Origin: DAOPXV01 sp035352535
GTDB taxonomy: Bacteria; Muiribacteriota; UBA9980
Reading direction: 5' to 3'
NCBI GenBank assembly: GCA_964545075.1
Contig: CAZJFS010000031.1
Coordinates: 1-36,683, forward strand
DNA: 36,683 bases
Positions 25,578 through 34,066 of the stretch are shown piece by piece. A model generated the notes under the pieces. That model was not told the DNA's origin and ran no database searches. It worked only from the letters and a program-made list of their open reading frames with translations. The first letter of the stretch is position 1. The number at the start of each line of letters is the position of its first letter. The position numbers were made by a program, and so were the translations under genes.

Positions 25578-26540
25578 TCACTTTCCTTCCAGCTGCTTTA
25601 TGTAAGGCGTTAATTCGTCCGAATAAGCGGGTTCGAGCGATATCGCCTGTTTATACTCGGCTATCGCCTTTTGCTTATCGCCGCTCATATGGTATAATAT
25701 TCCAAGATTATAATATGACCTGCCATCGGACGGCTTTAAGGATTTCGCCTTCACGAGTTTCGCTTCCGCGGTTTTCAGGCTGTTCGACTGCGCGTCCAGC
25801 GTGCCGGAATTCAAAAGCGCGTCATAGTAATCCGGCCTTATTTCAAGCGCCTTTTTATAGCATTGGGCCGCCGCGGCGATATCGTTCCCGGCTTCATAAT
25901 ACGTCCCGAGATTGAAACAGGCGACCTCGTTGGCCGGATTTATAGTTACGGCTGTTTTTGCGCAACCTATGGCGTCAGAGGCTTTTCCGGTATGAAAATA
26001 AGCGTAACCCAGATTATTGTGGATCCTGTCATGGTTTGGGTTGGCCGCAAGCCCGAGCTTGCAGACGTCTATCGCGTCGGCGTATTTTTTTTGCAGGAGA
26101 TAGATGTTTGAAAGGTTATAATATGCTTCAAAACGGCGTGGCTCTATTGAGGCCGCTTTCTGAAGATATTCGACCGCCTTCGCGAGATCGCCGCTATCTT
26201 CAAGCGCGATGCCGTAATTTAAGTTCACCGCGTAATCCCGCGGATTTATATCCATCGCCTTCTTATATATGTCGAGAGCGCGGACGTTATCCTTTTTAAA
26301 TTGATATGAAAGCCCCAGATTATAGAGCGCGTCGAAACTCGCCGGCTTTATTTTAAGCGCTTTTTCGTAACTGGATATCGCGCCGTCGTAATCCCCCCTG
26401 GAAAAAAGAGCGAGCCCGGCGCTTAAAAAGACTTCAAACGAATCCGCGGGCCGTATATTTTCATCCGCGGCGGCGGCCTGAAGCGGCGCCAGCGATATCA
26501 TATTCGCCGCCATTAAAATTATTAAAGCGATAGATTTCAA
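25578..26540 (-). CDS. Exported TPR protein
   Basis: A 320-residue protein with a signal peptide (Lys start, hydrophobic core, cleavage near QAAAA at about 25), then about eight canonical TPR units covering most of the mature protein, each with the YxxALKIxPxxxxAxxNLG pattern (SYEKALKIKPASFDALYNLG and so on). Such proteins are periplasmic interaction scaffolds. The frame opens at a GTG at 26570, but the promoter -10 lies at 26571-26576 and transcription would begin near 26564, so that GTG cannot be used. The TTG at 26540 has GGAGG eight bases upstream and begins the signal peptide. It is the first gene of a two-gene operon. Confidence 0.88.
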   Translation of the reverse strand: MKSIALIILMAANMISLAPLQAAAADENIRPADSFEVFLSAGLALFSRGDYDGAISSYEKALKIKPASFDALYNLGLSYQFKKDNVRALDIYKKAMDINPRDYAVNLNYGIALEDSGDLAKAVEYLQKAASIEPRRFEAYYNLSNIYLLQKKYADAIDVCKLGLAANPNHDRIHNNLGYAYFHTGKASDAIGCAKTAVTINPANEVACFNLGTYYEAGNDIAAAAQCYKKALEIRPDYYDALLNSGTLDAQSNSLKTAEAKLVKAKSLKPSDGRSYYNLGILYHMSGDKQKAIAEYKQAISLEPAYSDELTPYIKQLEGK

Positions 26541-26570
26541 TGTTAAAACCTCCGGTGATTTAGTATGCAC

Positions 26571-26599
26571 ATATTAACAAAATATTGACTTCTTGTCAA
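26571..26599 (-). promoter_or_regulatory. Sigma70 promoter for the exported TPR genes
   Basis: On the minus strand TTGACA (26599-26594), a 17-base spacer and TAATAT (26576-26571). The -35 sits inside a TTGAC-N5-GTCAA inverted repeat (26585-26599). The position rules out the upstream GTG start. Confidence 0.8.
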
Positions 26600-26615
26600 C
26601 GGCGGCATAACACGC

Positions 26616-26644
26616 TTGACAAAAATCACTTTAACTGATATAAA
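26616..26644 (+). promoter_or_regulatory. Sigma70 promoter for the ABC transporter genes
   Basis: TTGACA at 26616-26621, a 17-base spacer and TATAAA at 26639-26644, about 57 bases before the permease ATG. It faces away from the promoter at 26571-26599, with 16 bases between the -35 boxes. Confidence 0.82.
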
Positions 26645-26700
26645 ACTGACTTGAAAGGGAACGCCGCCCGCGTTCATCCAATAAGCATGGAGCATGACCG

Positions 26701-28263
26701 ATGAAACAGATACTTATATTTTTAAAGTATCAACTTTTAGAGTACAGGAATGTGCTTTTAAATGATAAGCGGCGCGCTATTTTCTGGACGATCATCCTGC
26801 TTTCGCCTTTTATAATAGCCGGAAATATGTTCGGCTTTGTAAAATTCATAGGGGCGGCATTAAAAAACGCGGAAACCCCCGTCGTTTTAAATTCAATGGC
26901 GTTCGGTTTTTTTGTTCTTTTCGGATTCACCGCTTCCACCAACATTTTCATTACCCTGAAACAGTTCTTTAATTCTGGATATTTTGAGAACATAGCCTGC
27001 CTGCCTATAAGTTCAAACGCCATGTTCACGGTAAAGGTAATGGAAATACTATCCAAATCCACCCTCGATCTTATCTTTTCTATACCGCTCGTCGCCGCGC
27101 TGGCAGGATCTTTCGGCGTAAGCTTCATTCACTGGCCCGCGATCGCGATCGCCGTACTGATGCTGGAACTTATAATAACTTTCCTTATAATGTCGATGCT
27201 TTTACTGATAACTCGCGGCCTTTCAAAGCGCCTGGCGGAAGGTATCGTCTGGATCATCAACGTTTCCTTCGTATTGCTTTTCATACTCATTCAGAATTAT
27301 CCCGCTTCGTTAGTCGAAAAAGGCGGCATTACAGCCGGATCGCTTCAAAAATTCACGGTATTTTTTACGAACGGTTATTTCAACCTGCTTCCCACCAGGT
27401 GGCTCGTGAATATGATATACGATTTTTCAAAAGGCTCCGTCGCTTCAGCCTGGTTCAATTTCGGTTTGCTTTTCGCGCTAGCTTCGGTTGCCGGATACTT
27501 CGCAAAAAAATTATTCGAAAAATGTTTTTATTACGGCTGGCAGGCCGAAAACTATTCCAACGGAAAAACCAATGGCGCCGGTGGAACCGGGATCGCATAC
27601 AGCCATCACGGCGTGTTCTTCTCTCTTTTAAAACGTGAAGCGCTGACTATTTTACGCACCAATCAGATAATATATTCCGTTTTTATAATGCCTGCCGTGT
27701 TCTTCATTTTCGTCGGATTCGATATTTCATTCGGAAACATGAGCGTGTTGCCGTTCCTTTTATTTACGCTCTACATTTCATGCCTGAACTCTACTCTTTT
27801 CGCCTTCGGCCTTGAAGGCTCCGGAATAATAGCTTTCAAATCCCTTCCGTTTTCACCGGATATCATTTTTCGCGTAAAATATGCCGCGTTCGGCGGAATA
27901 AATTTTTTCGTAATGTCGGTCTGTTTTATTTTCGCGTTATTGATGAAAAAGCTTCCGCCATATATAGACGCGGGTTTATTCTTTTCAATATTAGCTTTTT
28001 TTACGCTCTGGATGAATCTTCTCGTGCTCGACTTCGGTTTTTGCTTCGCTAACTTCAAACAGAATCAGAAACTCAAAGACGCGGTTTCAATGGAAGGCTC
28101 TTTCGGCCTTATCGCGCTTGGCATTTCGGCGTTTTCGGCGGCGGCTTACGCGCTATATCTGCAAAGCATTCATGCTCTTGCATGCGTGCCGGTCGCCGTA
28201 CTTGCCATACAATTTTTTATTCATAAAAAAGCGTTTGAACGATATATAAAAGGAGAATTTTAA
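26701..28263 (+). CDS. ABC-2-type exporter permease
   Basis: A 520-residue integral membrane protein with roughly ten to twelve hydrophobic helices and no signal peptide, typical of large ABC-2-type permeases in which two six-helix units are joined. Family-type features are a cytoplasmic amphipathic start (LKYQLLEYRNVLL), a NIFITLKQFFNSGYFENIACLP-like loop after helix 2, and the second half beginning with LLKREALTILRTNQ. The ATG follows GGAG at 8 bases. The next gene, its ATPase, starts on the base after this stop codon. The substrate is unknown; small molecules, peptides or lipids are all possible. Confidence 0.87.
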   Translation: MKQILIFLKYQLLEYRNVLLNDKRRAIFWTIILLSPFIIAGNMFGFVKFIGAALKNAETPVVLNSMAFGFFVLFGFTASTNIFITLKQFFNSGYFENIACLPISSNAMFTVKVMEILSKSTLDLIFSIPLVAALAGSFGVSFIHWPAIAIAVLMLELIITFLIMSMLLLITRGLSKRLAEGIVWIINVSFVLLFILIQNYPASLVEKGGITAGSLQKFTVFFTNGYFNLLPTRWLVNMIYDFSKGSVASAWFNFGLLFALASVAGYFAKKLFEKCFYYGWQAENYSNGKTNGAGGTGIAYSHHGVFFSLLKREALTILRTNQIIYSVFIMPAVFFIFVGFDISFGNMSVLPFLLFTLYISCLNSTLFAFGLEGSGIIAFKSLPFSPDIIFRVKYAAFGGINFFVMSVCFIFALLMKKLPPYIDAGLFFSILAFFTLWMNLLVLDFGFCFANFKQNQKLKDAVSMEGSFGLIALGISAFSAAAYALYLQSIHALACVPVAVLAIQFFIHKKAFERYIKGEF

Positions 28264-29016
28264 TTGATAGAACTTATTTCGGTGACCAAAAAATACGGCG
28301 CATTCGAAGCTCTGAAAGGCATAAACCTTAAAGTTTCAAAGTCCGGGCTTTTCGCTTTTTTAGGCCCGAACGGAGCGGGAAAGACCACGACCATAAAGAT
28401 TCTCACCGGAGTTCTGATGCCCGACAGCGGCGACGCGCTCATCGACGGCATATCAATAACAAAAGATCCGGTCAAGGCTAAAAACCGGTTCGGCTACCTG
28501 CCCGACATCCCGACCCTGTTTGAAAAACTTTCCGGTTCGGAATATCTCAACTTCATAATGGACGTATTCAATATTTCCAGGAACGACCGCCCCTCGCGGA
28601 CGCAAAAATTCGTGGAAATTTTTGAAATGGGCCCTTCGATGAACGATCTCATTGAAAGCTATTCGCTCGGCATGCGAAAAAAGATCGGACTGATAGCCGC
28701 GTTATGCCATAATCCGGAAGCGCTTTTTCTGGACGAACCAACCTCCGGGCTCGACCCCCAGTCGGTAAAAAACCTCAAGGATATCCTCGTCAATTTCACT
28801 AAATCCGGCGGCACCGTTTTTTTTTCAACCCACATACTCGAAATCGCCGAAAAAATATGCGACCGCGTCGGCATAATCTCAAACGGCCTGATGGTCGCGG
28901 ACGGAACTATAACCCAGATAAAAGAAAAAATGAAAAGCGGGGCCGGCGATTCAAAGTCGCTCGAAGACATATTTCTTGAACTCACATCGTCAACTCGCGC
29001 CTCATCTTCTTTTTGA
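28264..29016 (+). CDS. ABC transporter ATP-binding protein
   Basis: A 250-residue ATPase of the CcmA/NatA-like ABC-2 group. Walker A is GPNGAGKTT at 34-42, the signature is YSLGMRKKIGL (a variant of LSGGQ common in this group), Walker B is ALFLDEPTSGLDP and the switch His is in FFSTHILE. It pairs with the permease directly upstream. The start is a TTG that touches the upstream stop codon, with AAGGAG 8 bases before it, so the two are tightly coupled. The last bases of the gene overlap the -35 of the next promoter. It could in principle also serve the ATPase-less MacB-type permease, but ABC-2 ATPases normally do not. Confidence 0.93.
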   Translation: MIELISVTKKYGAFEALKGINLKVSKSGLFAFLGPNGAGKTTTIKILTGVLMPDSGDALIDGISITKDPVKAKNRFGYLPDIPTLFEKLSGSEYLNFIMDVFNISRNDRPSRTQKFVEIFEMGPSMNDLIESYSLGMRKKIGLIAALCHNPEALFLDEPTSGLDPQSVKNLKDILVNFTKSGGTVFFSTHILEIAEKICDRVGIISNGLMVADGTITQIKEKMKSGAGDSKSLEDIFLELTSSTRASSSF

Positions 29017-29041
29017 CATTTATCCGGTTATATGGTATTAT
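29013..29041 (+). promoter_or_regulatory. Sigma70 promoter for the signalling block
   Basis: TTGACA at 29013-29018, a 17-base spacer and TATTAT at 29036-29041. The -35 overlaps the TGA of the ABC ATPase gene. A TATGG-N7-CCATA inverted repeat is centred on the -10. Confidence 0.82.
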
Positions 29042-29076
29042 TCCATATATTATTTTACATTATGGCATATTCCATG
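29030..29076. promoter_or_regulatory. Two related inverted repeats, candidate operator
   Basis: The first repeat is ATATGG-N7-CCATAT at 29030-29048, covering the -10 and the expected transcription start. The second is TATGG-N6-CCATG at 29061-29076. The matching half-sites about 30 bases apart (three helical turns) suggest a dimeric regulator binding twice to shut off the PhnD-FecR-cyclase genes. No candidate regulator gene is visible in the window. Confidence 0.5.
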
Positions 29077-29115
29077 CGGTCATGAAATCTTAAAATTATC
29101 GAGGGCGGGTAGTCT

Positions 29116-30810
29116 ATGAGTTATAAGTCAAACGCGATTTTCCCAAAAATACTTTTCGCGCTCCTTTTAACAGCTTCATTTTTTCTGATATCGGCTGATG
29201 CGGCATTTTCGCGTGAGCTCCGGCTCGGCGCCTATAAGTACCTTTCCGATGACGACATGAAAAAAGTGCTCCAGCCCTTCGTGAATTACCTTTCGGCCTC
29301 GATAAAGGCGCCGGTCAAACTTTATGTGACATCCACCTACTCCGAACTTTCCCAGCGCTTCATTTCAGGAGAGATGGACATGGCCATAATCCCTCCTTAC
29401 GCTTACGTAAAGCTCGCCGATAAGATCAAGCTTCAACTTTTAACGTCCATGAAGCTCGAAGGCAGCTATTATTATAACGGCGTAGTCGTGGTATCTTCAA
29501 AATCGGGCATAAATTCCCTTGAGCAGCTTAAAGGAAAACGGTTCTCGTATGTAGCCCAGGACAGCGCTTCCGGCTATCTTTACCCGAGAATCCTCTTCAA
29601 AAAGAGCGGACTCGATCCCGACGGTATCTTTTCAAAGATATCTTATTCCGGGTCTCATGCTGAATCCATAAAATCAATAATTAACGGCACTTCGGACGGC
29701 GCCTCCATATTCAAGGGTTCGATCGAGATGGCCAGATGCCAGGGCATCGACACGTCCGGCCTCAAGATAATAGCCGAAACCGAAAAGATCCCTCACGAAG
29801 CGTTCATCGCTCAGTCCAACATGAACCCAGAACTCGTGCGGTCGCTGAAGCAGGCGCTCGTAAGCTTCAGATACAACGAAAACGACCTTAATTACTTCAC
29901 TAAAATCCAGCGCAGCGTATTTAAAATGGAAGGCTGGGTAGTCGGTTTCGACACGCTTTACGATACGGTTCGCGAAGCGCAGAAATTCTTCCCAAACCCG
30001 GAACTTGAAAATCCCGACCGGGACACGTCGTCCGTAACGATCGGATTTTACCCCCGCGGCGACGTCGAATCAACCCGTAAGGCCTTTGAGCCGCTCATAA
30101 ATTACCTTTCCAAAGAAACTGGAATAAAATTCAAGCTGGCATTTTCGCCTAACTATCTTGACGTCGGCAATCAAATGATGGAAGGAAATTATAATTTCGC
30201 GCTTCTCACGCCGATGGCGTTTCTTATGATGCGCGAAAAATCGGTAATACCGGTTGTTCCCCTGGCTCAACGCGTGGCTTCTCAAAAAACCTCATACGCC
30301 GGCGTAATCGTCTGTAAAAATAATCTGGGTATAAAAAGCATAGCCGACCTTAAAGACAAGGTCTTCGCTTTCGTCGATCCGGATTCGATATCAGGCCGGC
30401 TTTATCCTCTGGCTTTATTCAAGAAAAGCAATATGTCCATTAAAACATTCTTTAAAAAAACTTATTACGCCGGATCGCCAAAAAAAGCGCTTCAGGACGT
30501 ATTGAGCGGCGCCGCTGACGCCTGCGCCACCAACGAACATGAATTCGAGGTCACGATAAACGCCGACGCAAAAGCGAAAGCGCAGGTGACGGCCATTTAC
30601 AAGACGCCCGAGATACCTAACGATTATTGGGCCGTACTCGAAACGACTCCATTGGCTTTACGCGAAAAGCTCAAAAAAGCCCTCTTCAAGATCAACTCCA
30701 GCCCGGAACTGAAAAAAGAGCTGCTTGAAAAAATGCGTTACGACGGTTTTTCAGAACCTGATGAAAAAGGCTTGTCGGACCTTCAGGATATCCTTAAGGT
30801 CATAATGTAA
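29116..30810 (+). CDS. Tandem-duplicated PhnD-type periplasmic binding protein
   Basis: A 564-residue exported protein with a signal peptide (cleavage near ADAAFS at about 32) and two full PhnD-like solute-binding domains (phosphate/phosphite/phosphonate ABC-type). Domain 1 is at about 35-285 and domain 2 at about 306-562. The copies align at LRLGAYKYLSDDDMKKVLQPFVNYLS with VTIGFYPRGDVESTRKAFEPLINYLS (each in two parts), at ISGEMDMAIIPPYAYV with MEGNYNFALLTPMAFL, and at YVAQDSASGYLYPRILFKKS with FVDPDSISGRLYPLALFKKS. No ABC permease or ATPase gene follows; sensor genes do. It is therefore more likely a ligand-sensing protein than a transporter part (inference). The ATG follows a GAGGGCGGG ribosome site. 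Confidence 0.92.
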   Translation: MSYKSNAIFPKILFALLLTASFFLISADAAFSRELRLGAYKYLSDDDMKKVLQPFVNYLSASIKAPVKLYVTSTYSELSQRFISGEMDMAIIPPYAYVKLADKIKLQLLTSMKLEGSYYYNGVVVVSSKSGINSLEQLKGKRFSYVAQDSASGYLYPRILFKKSGLDPDGIFSKISYSGSHAESIKSIINGTSDGASIFKGSIEMARCQGIDTSGLKIIAETEKIPHEAFIAQSNMNPELVRSLKQALVSFRYNENDLNYFTKIQRSVFKMEGWVVGFDTLYDTVREAQKFFPNPELENPDRDTSSVTIGFYPRGDVESTRKAFEPLINYLSKETGIKFKLAFSPNYLDVGNQMMEGNYNFALLTPMAFLMMREKSVIPVVPLAQRVASQKTSYAGVIVCKNNLGIKSIADLKDKVFAFVDPDSISGRLYPLALFKKSNMSIKTFFKKTYYAGSPKKALQDVLSGAADACATNEHEFEVTINADAKAKAQVTAIYKTPEIPNDYWAVLETTPLALREKLKKALFKINSSPELKKELLEKMRYDGFSEPDEKGLSDLQDILKVIM

Positions 30811-30841
30811 CATAACATCTTACAATAACGGGAGAGATAAA

Positions 30842-32128
30842 ATGAGAAAATTTTCATCATTTGACCTGTCTTTCAGCAACATCGCCTTATCGCTGATATT
30901 GCTCCTCGCATTCGCGGCACTCATAAACGCCGCGGAAGAGCGCCAGCTGCTCGCAACGGTCACGAAAGTAAAGGGCGCGTCTTTCGTTTTACGCCCCGGG
31001 ACCGCCTTCACCGCCATAAAATCAGGCGATTACATCTATATGGACGACGCCGTTAAAACCGATAAGGATTCAAAGATCACGCTTCTTTTCGAAGACGGCG
31101 AGATCCGCGTCATCACCTCCGACTCGAACGTCAGCTTCGCAAAAAGCCAGGACTATTCAAAAATATCGAAAATAGCTAAAGTCGCCGATACAGTCGCCGA
31201 TGCCATAAATTCAAAAAGTCTCGAGGCCACTTATGAAACAGTTACGGGCAGCAAACTTGCGATCGGTTCCAAAAACGAACGGGCGTCCGATAAAATCGTA
31301 AAAGTATCCGAAGCCATGTCCGACGCGGGAGGAACCGCGTCTAAAAAAAAGGATAGCAAATTCAACTTGGAATCGTTCCCGATGGCTCCGCAGGAAACCG
31401 TGCCCATGCCCGCTCCGGCGCCTAAAATAGCGGTGTCAGCTCCATCCGAACAGTGCGAAGGCAAAATCACTCCGTCCGCTTCCGACGGCGCCACAGCCAA
31501 CAAATCCAGCGACGACCAGATAAAAGAAGAAGACGCCTCCAAGTCGCCGTCCGGCTTCGCCGCAGAAACCTCAAAACCCTCGGCTCCAGATATTTCCCTC
31601 CAGAAAGAGCCGTCGAAAACGACCGTTAAAAATTGGGGCAACTGGCTCGAGGGCGAAACGCCGGCATCATGGAACGTCCTCCTTCCAGAAAACATGATAA
31701 ACAAAAAAACAGCTAAAATAAATGTCCTGTCTTCATCGGCGCGGCCCACCTCCATAAATCTCCCGGACCCGGTAAAATTATCCGAAGTTCTGAAAGAAAA
31801 CTACTGCACCGTCGAGGTAAATTACGGCAAAAACAACGCGATAACTTCATTCATAGTAAACAACCCGGAATCGAACAAGTCCATAAAAAAAGAGATAACC
31901 CGGCTCGATACGCTTAAAAACGAGGATATGGACACCTACCTTTACGTGAAAGCCATGACTCTGAAAAAAAGTTCATACTACATAGCCGCTCTTTCGGCGC
32001 TTAACGAAATCGAAAAAAACAACCCGGACATTAAAATGGCTCATATCATAAAACTTAAAGTGGCCATATATCACGACATGGGCGAGAACGAACTGGCGCG
32101 TTCAGAAGCCGAGAAAATAAAGAAATGA
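30842..32128 (+). CDS. Exported FecR-domain protein
   Basis: A 428-residue protein with a signal peptide (cleavage near INAA-E at about 31). Residues about 36-100 form a FecR-type domain: LATVTKVKGASFVLRPG, then IKSGDYIYMDDAVKTDKDSKITLLFEDG and IRVITSDSNVSF (listed in pieces). A Ser/Pro/Ala/Lys-rich low-complexity linker covers about 130-265, and a helical TPR-like end (SYYIAALSALNEIEKNNPD) covers about 360-428. FecR domains in non-iron settings are found next to CHASE2 cyclases, exactly as here. The start follows GGGAG. It lies between the PhnD-like gene (31 bases) and the cyclase gene (8 bases) in one operon. It may hand a signal to the CHASE2 domain (inference). Confidence 0.88.
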   Translation: MRKFSSFDLSFSNIALSLILLLAFAALINAAEERQLLATVTKVKGASFVLRPGTAFTAIKSGDYIYMDDAVKTDKDSKITLLFEDGEIRVITSDSNVSFAKSQDYSKISKIAKVADTVADAINSKSLEATYETVTGSKLAIGSKNERASDKIVKVSEAMSDAGGTASKKKDSKFNLESFPMAPQETVPMPAPAPKIAVSAPSEQCEGKITPSASDGATANKSSDDQIKEEDASKSPSGFAAETSKPSAPDISLQKEPSKTTVKNWGNWLEGETPASWNVLLPENMINKKTAKINVLSSSARPTSINLPDPVKLSEVLKENYCTVEVNYGKNNAITSFIVNNPESNKSIKKEITRLDTLKNEDMDTYLYVKAMTLKKSSYYIAALSALNEIEKNNPDIKMAHIIKLKVAIYHDMGENELARSEAEKIKK

Positions 32129-32136
32129 AACCTTAA

Positions 32137-34029
32137 ATGAATTTGAAATTCCTCGGAAAAAAATATATCCTGCTCATTATCCTTACGCTCTCCGCGTTCG
32201 CGTGCTATGAGCTCGCTAATAGTTCCATCGGAAAAATATTCGACCGTAAGTGGCGCGATATGCTTTTCGCCATGCGCGGCCCCGAGCCTCCGGACGATCG
32301 CATAGTCATATGCGCGCTGGAGGAAGATTCATTCGAAGAGCTCGAACAGGAACTTCCCTTTACTCCTCAAACGTATATCAAGTTTTTCGAGAACCTCCAT
32401 AAGCTCGGAGTCCGCGTCGTCGGCCTCGACTTCATACTCTATGAATTTTATAAAAGCGAACCGGACGCGAACGACACGCTTTTAAAAAAAGCCTTTCAAA
32501 AATTAAATTCAGTGGTTTTCGCGTCCAAAATCGAAAGCTATTTCCGCAAACAGAAAATAGGCACGTCGGAAATAAGCCTGATAAGCACCAAGCACAAAAC
32601 GTCGAACAGGTTTTTCGCCGAGACCGGGAAAGTCGGGCTTATAAACTCCGCGCTCGATTTCGACGGCGTAAAACGCTCGTCAGCGCTCGTCATCAACCAG
32701 AACGACTCCACTTATGAAACGTTCATATTCAAGCTCTACGAATCGTTCCTCGAGCACTCACCTTCCGATATAGTAAATACACTTCCAACGACGGCAGAAC
32801 TCGCCCTCAAGCGGAAAAATTTCATCATCAATTATGCTGGCGGGCCGCGCCATTTCATCGAAGTCCCTTTTTACGCGATAGTCGAAATGCCTGAAAAATC
32901 AATACCCCTTCTGAGAAAAAAATACGAAAACAAAATATTCATCGTCGGCCCGACCTATTATGAAAGCCACGATTTTTTCGACACGCCCTTCTCGAATTCT
33001 CAGTACGTTCAGGGATATAAGATGATGAGCGGCGTCGAAACGATAGCCAATTCGCTTCACACGCTTTTAAACAATAAATTCATAAACGTTTTAAATAAAT
33101 CGGATTATAACAGGCTGTTTTTTTTCATTTCGCTTCTTTCGGTTCTTTCTTTCGGCTTCATAAGAAATTTCTGGCTGAGTTCATTTTTCGCCGCGCTTTA
33201 TTCTTCAACGGTTTTCTACGCATCCTATGACTGCTTCATCCGCGGTTCGGTCTTTCTCGACGTTTTTAATCTCATTCTCGTCATCTTTTCGCTATATTTC
33301 ATTTCAAATCTCATAAAAATAACGATAGTCGAAAGTGAAAAGCATTTCATGCGCTCTACGTTAAACCGTTACATGAGCGCTAACGTCGTCGAAAAAATAC
33401 TGCGCGACGGCGAGCTCGTCAGTCTTTCCGGCGAAACGGCCGAAGTCGCGGTAATGTTCGCGGACGTAAGAAACTTCACGACTATCTCCGAAAAGCTCAC
33501 GGCTAAAGAAACCGTAAAGCTCTTAAACATCTTTTTTAAAAAAATGGTGGACATCGTTTTTCAAAATGAAGGCACTCTCGATAAATTCATCGGCGATTGC
33601 ATAATGGTCGTATTCGGCGCGCCTCGCGGCATCAAATCACCCGCGAGCCGCGCGTTGAAATGCGCCATTGAAATGCAGCGCTCCATAATCAAATTCAAAC
33701 GCGAAAAAGATCCCGTCGAATATAATTTTGATTTCAGCATCGGCATCGGCGTAAGCTTCGGAAAGTGCGTCGTCGGAAATATCGGCTCCGAAAAGCGCAT
33801 GGAATATACCGCCATTGGCGATGTCGTAAACGTTTCATCCAGAATACAATCCCTGGCCGGCGCCGAAGAAATAAACTTCACTTCCGAAACCTACGACGCT
33901 ATAAAAAACGGCGATCCTGACTTTTACGAAAGCATTAAAAACAGGGTCGAGATCATGGACGAGGTCAGGCTTAAAGGCCGTGAAAAAACCGTCCTTTTGT
34001 ACAGGCTCAGGGTCGAACAGGACCAATAG
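32137..34029 (+). CDS. CHASE2-domain class III adenylate cyclase
   Basis: A 630-residue membrane protein. A first membrane helix at about 8-25 leads to a CHASE2 extracytoplasmic sensor (about 30-320); three more helices at about 326-395 are followed by a class III cyclase domain (about 430-600). Catalytic residues are in place: metal-binding Asp443 (FADVRNF) and Asp487 (DKFIGDC), adenine-selecting Lys483 and Thr558 (EYTAIGD), and transition-state Asn565 and Arg569 (VNVSSR). Thr at the second selectivity position is the mark of class IIIb cyclases, a group that includes bicarbonate-responsive enzymes. It should make cAMP from ATP in answer to a periplasmic signal. It follows the FecR gene by 8 bases without a clear ribosome site. 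Confidence 0.93.
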   Translation: MNLKFLGKKYILLIILTLSAFACYELANSSIGKIFDRKWRDMLFAMRGPEPPDDRIVICALEEDSFEELEQELPFTPQTYIKFFENLHKLGVRVVGLDFILYEFYKSEPDANDTLLKKAFQKLNSVVFASKIESYFRKQKIGTSEISLISTKHKTSNRFFAETGKVGLINSALDFDGVKRSSALVINQNDSTYETFIFKLYESFLEHSPSDIVNTLPTTAELALKRKNFIINYAGGPRHFIEVPFYAIVEMPEKSIPLLRKKYENKIFIVGPTYYESHDFFDTPFSNSQYVQGYKMMSGVETIANSLHTLLNNKFINVLNKSDYNRLFFFISLLSVLSFGFIRNFWLSSFFAALYSSTVFYASYDCFIRGSVFLDVFNLILVIFSLYFISNLIKITIVESEKHFMRSTLNRYMSANVVEKILRDGELVSLSGETAEVAVMFADVRNFTTISEKLTAKETVKLLNIFFKKMVDIVFQNEGTLDKFIGDCIMVVFGAPRGIKSPASRALKCAIEMQRSIIKFKREKDPVEYNFDFSIGIGVSFGKCVVGNIGSEKRMEYTAIGDVVNVSSRIQSLAGAEEINFTSETYDAIKNGDPDFYESIKNRVEIMDEVRLKGREKTVLLYRLRVEQDQ

Positions 34030-34066
34030 CGGCTATCGTAAATAAACAAGCGGCGGCGAACATATC

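Noticed and set aside
28264..29016. ABC ATPase as the missing partner of the MacB-type permease
   Set aside because: It directly follows and is coupled to an ABC-2 permease, and its signature is of the ABC-2 group rather than the MacB/LolD group.
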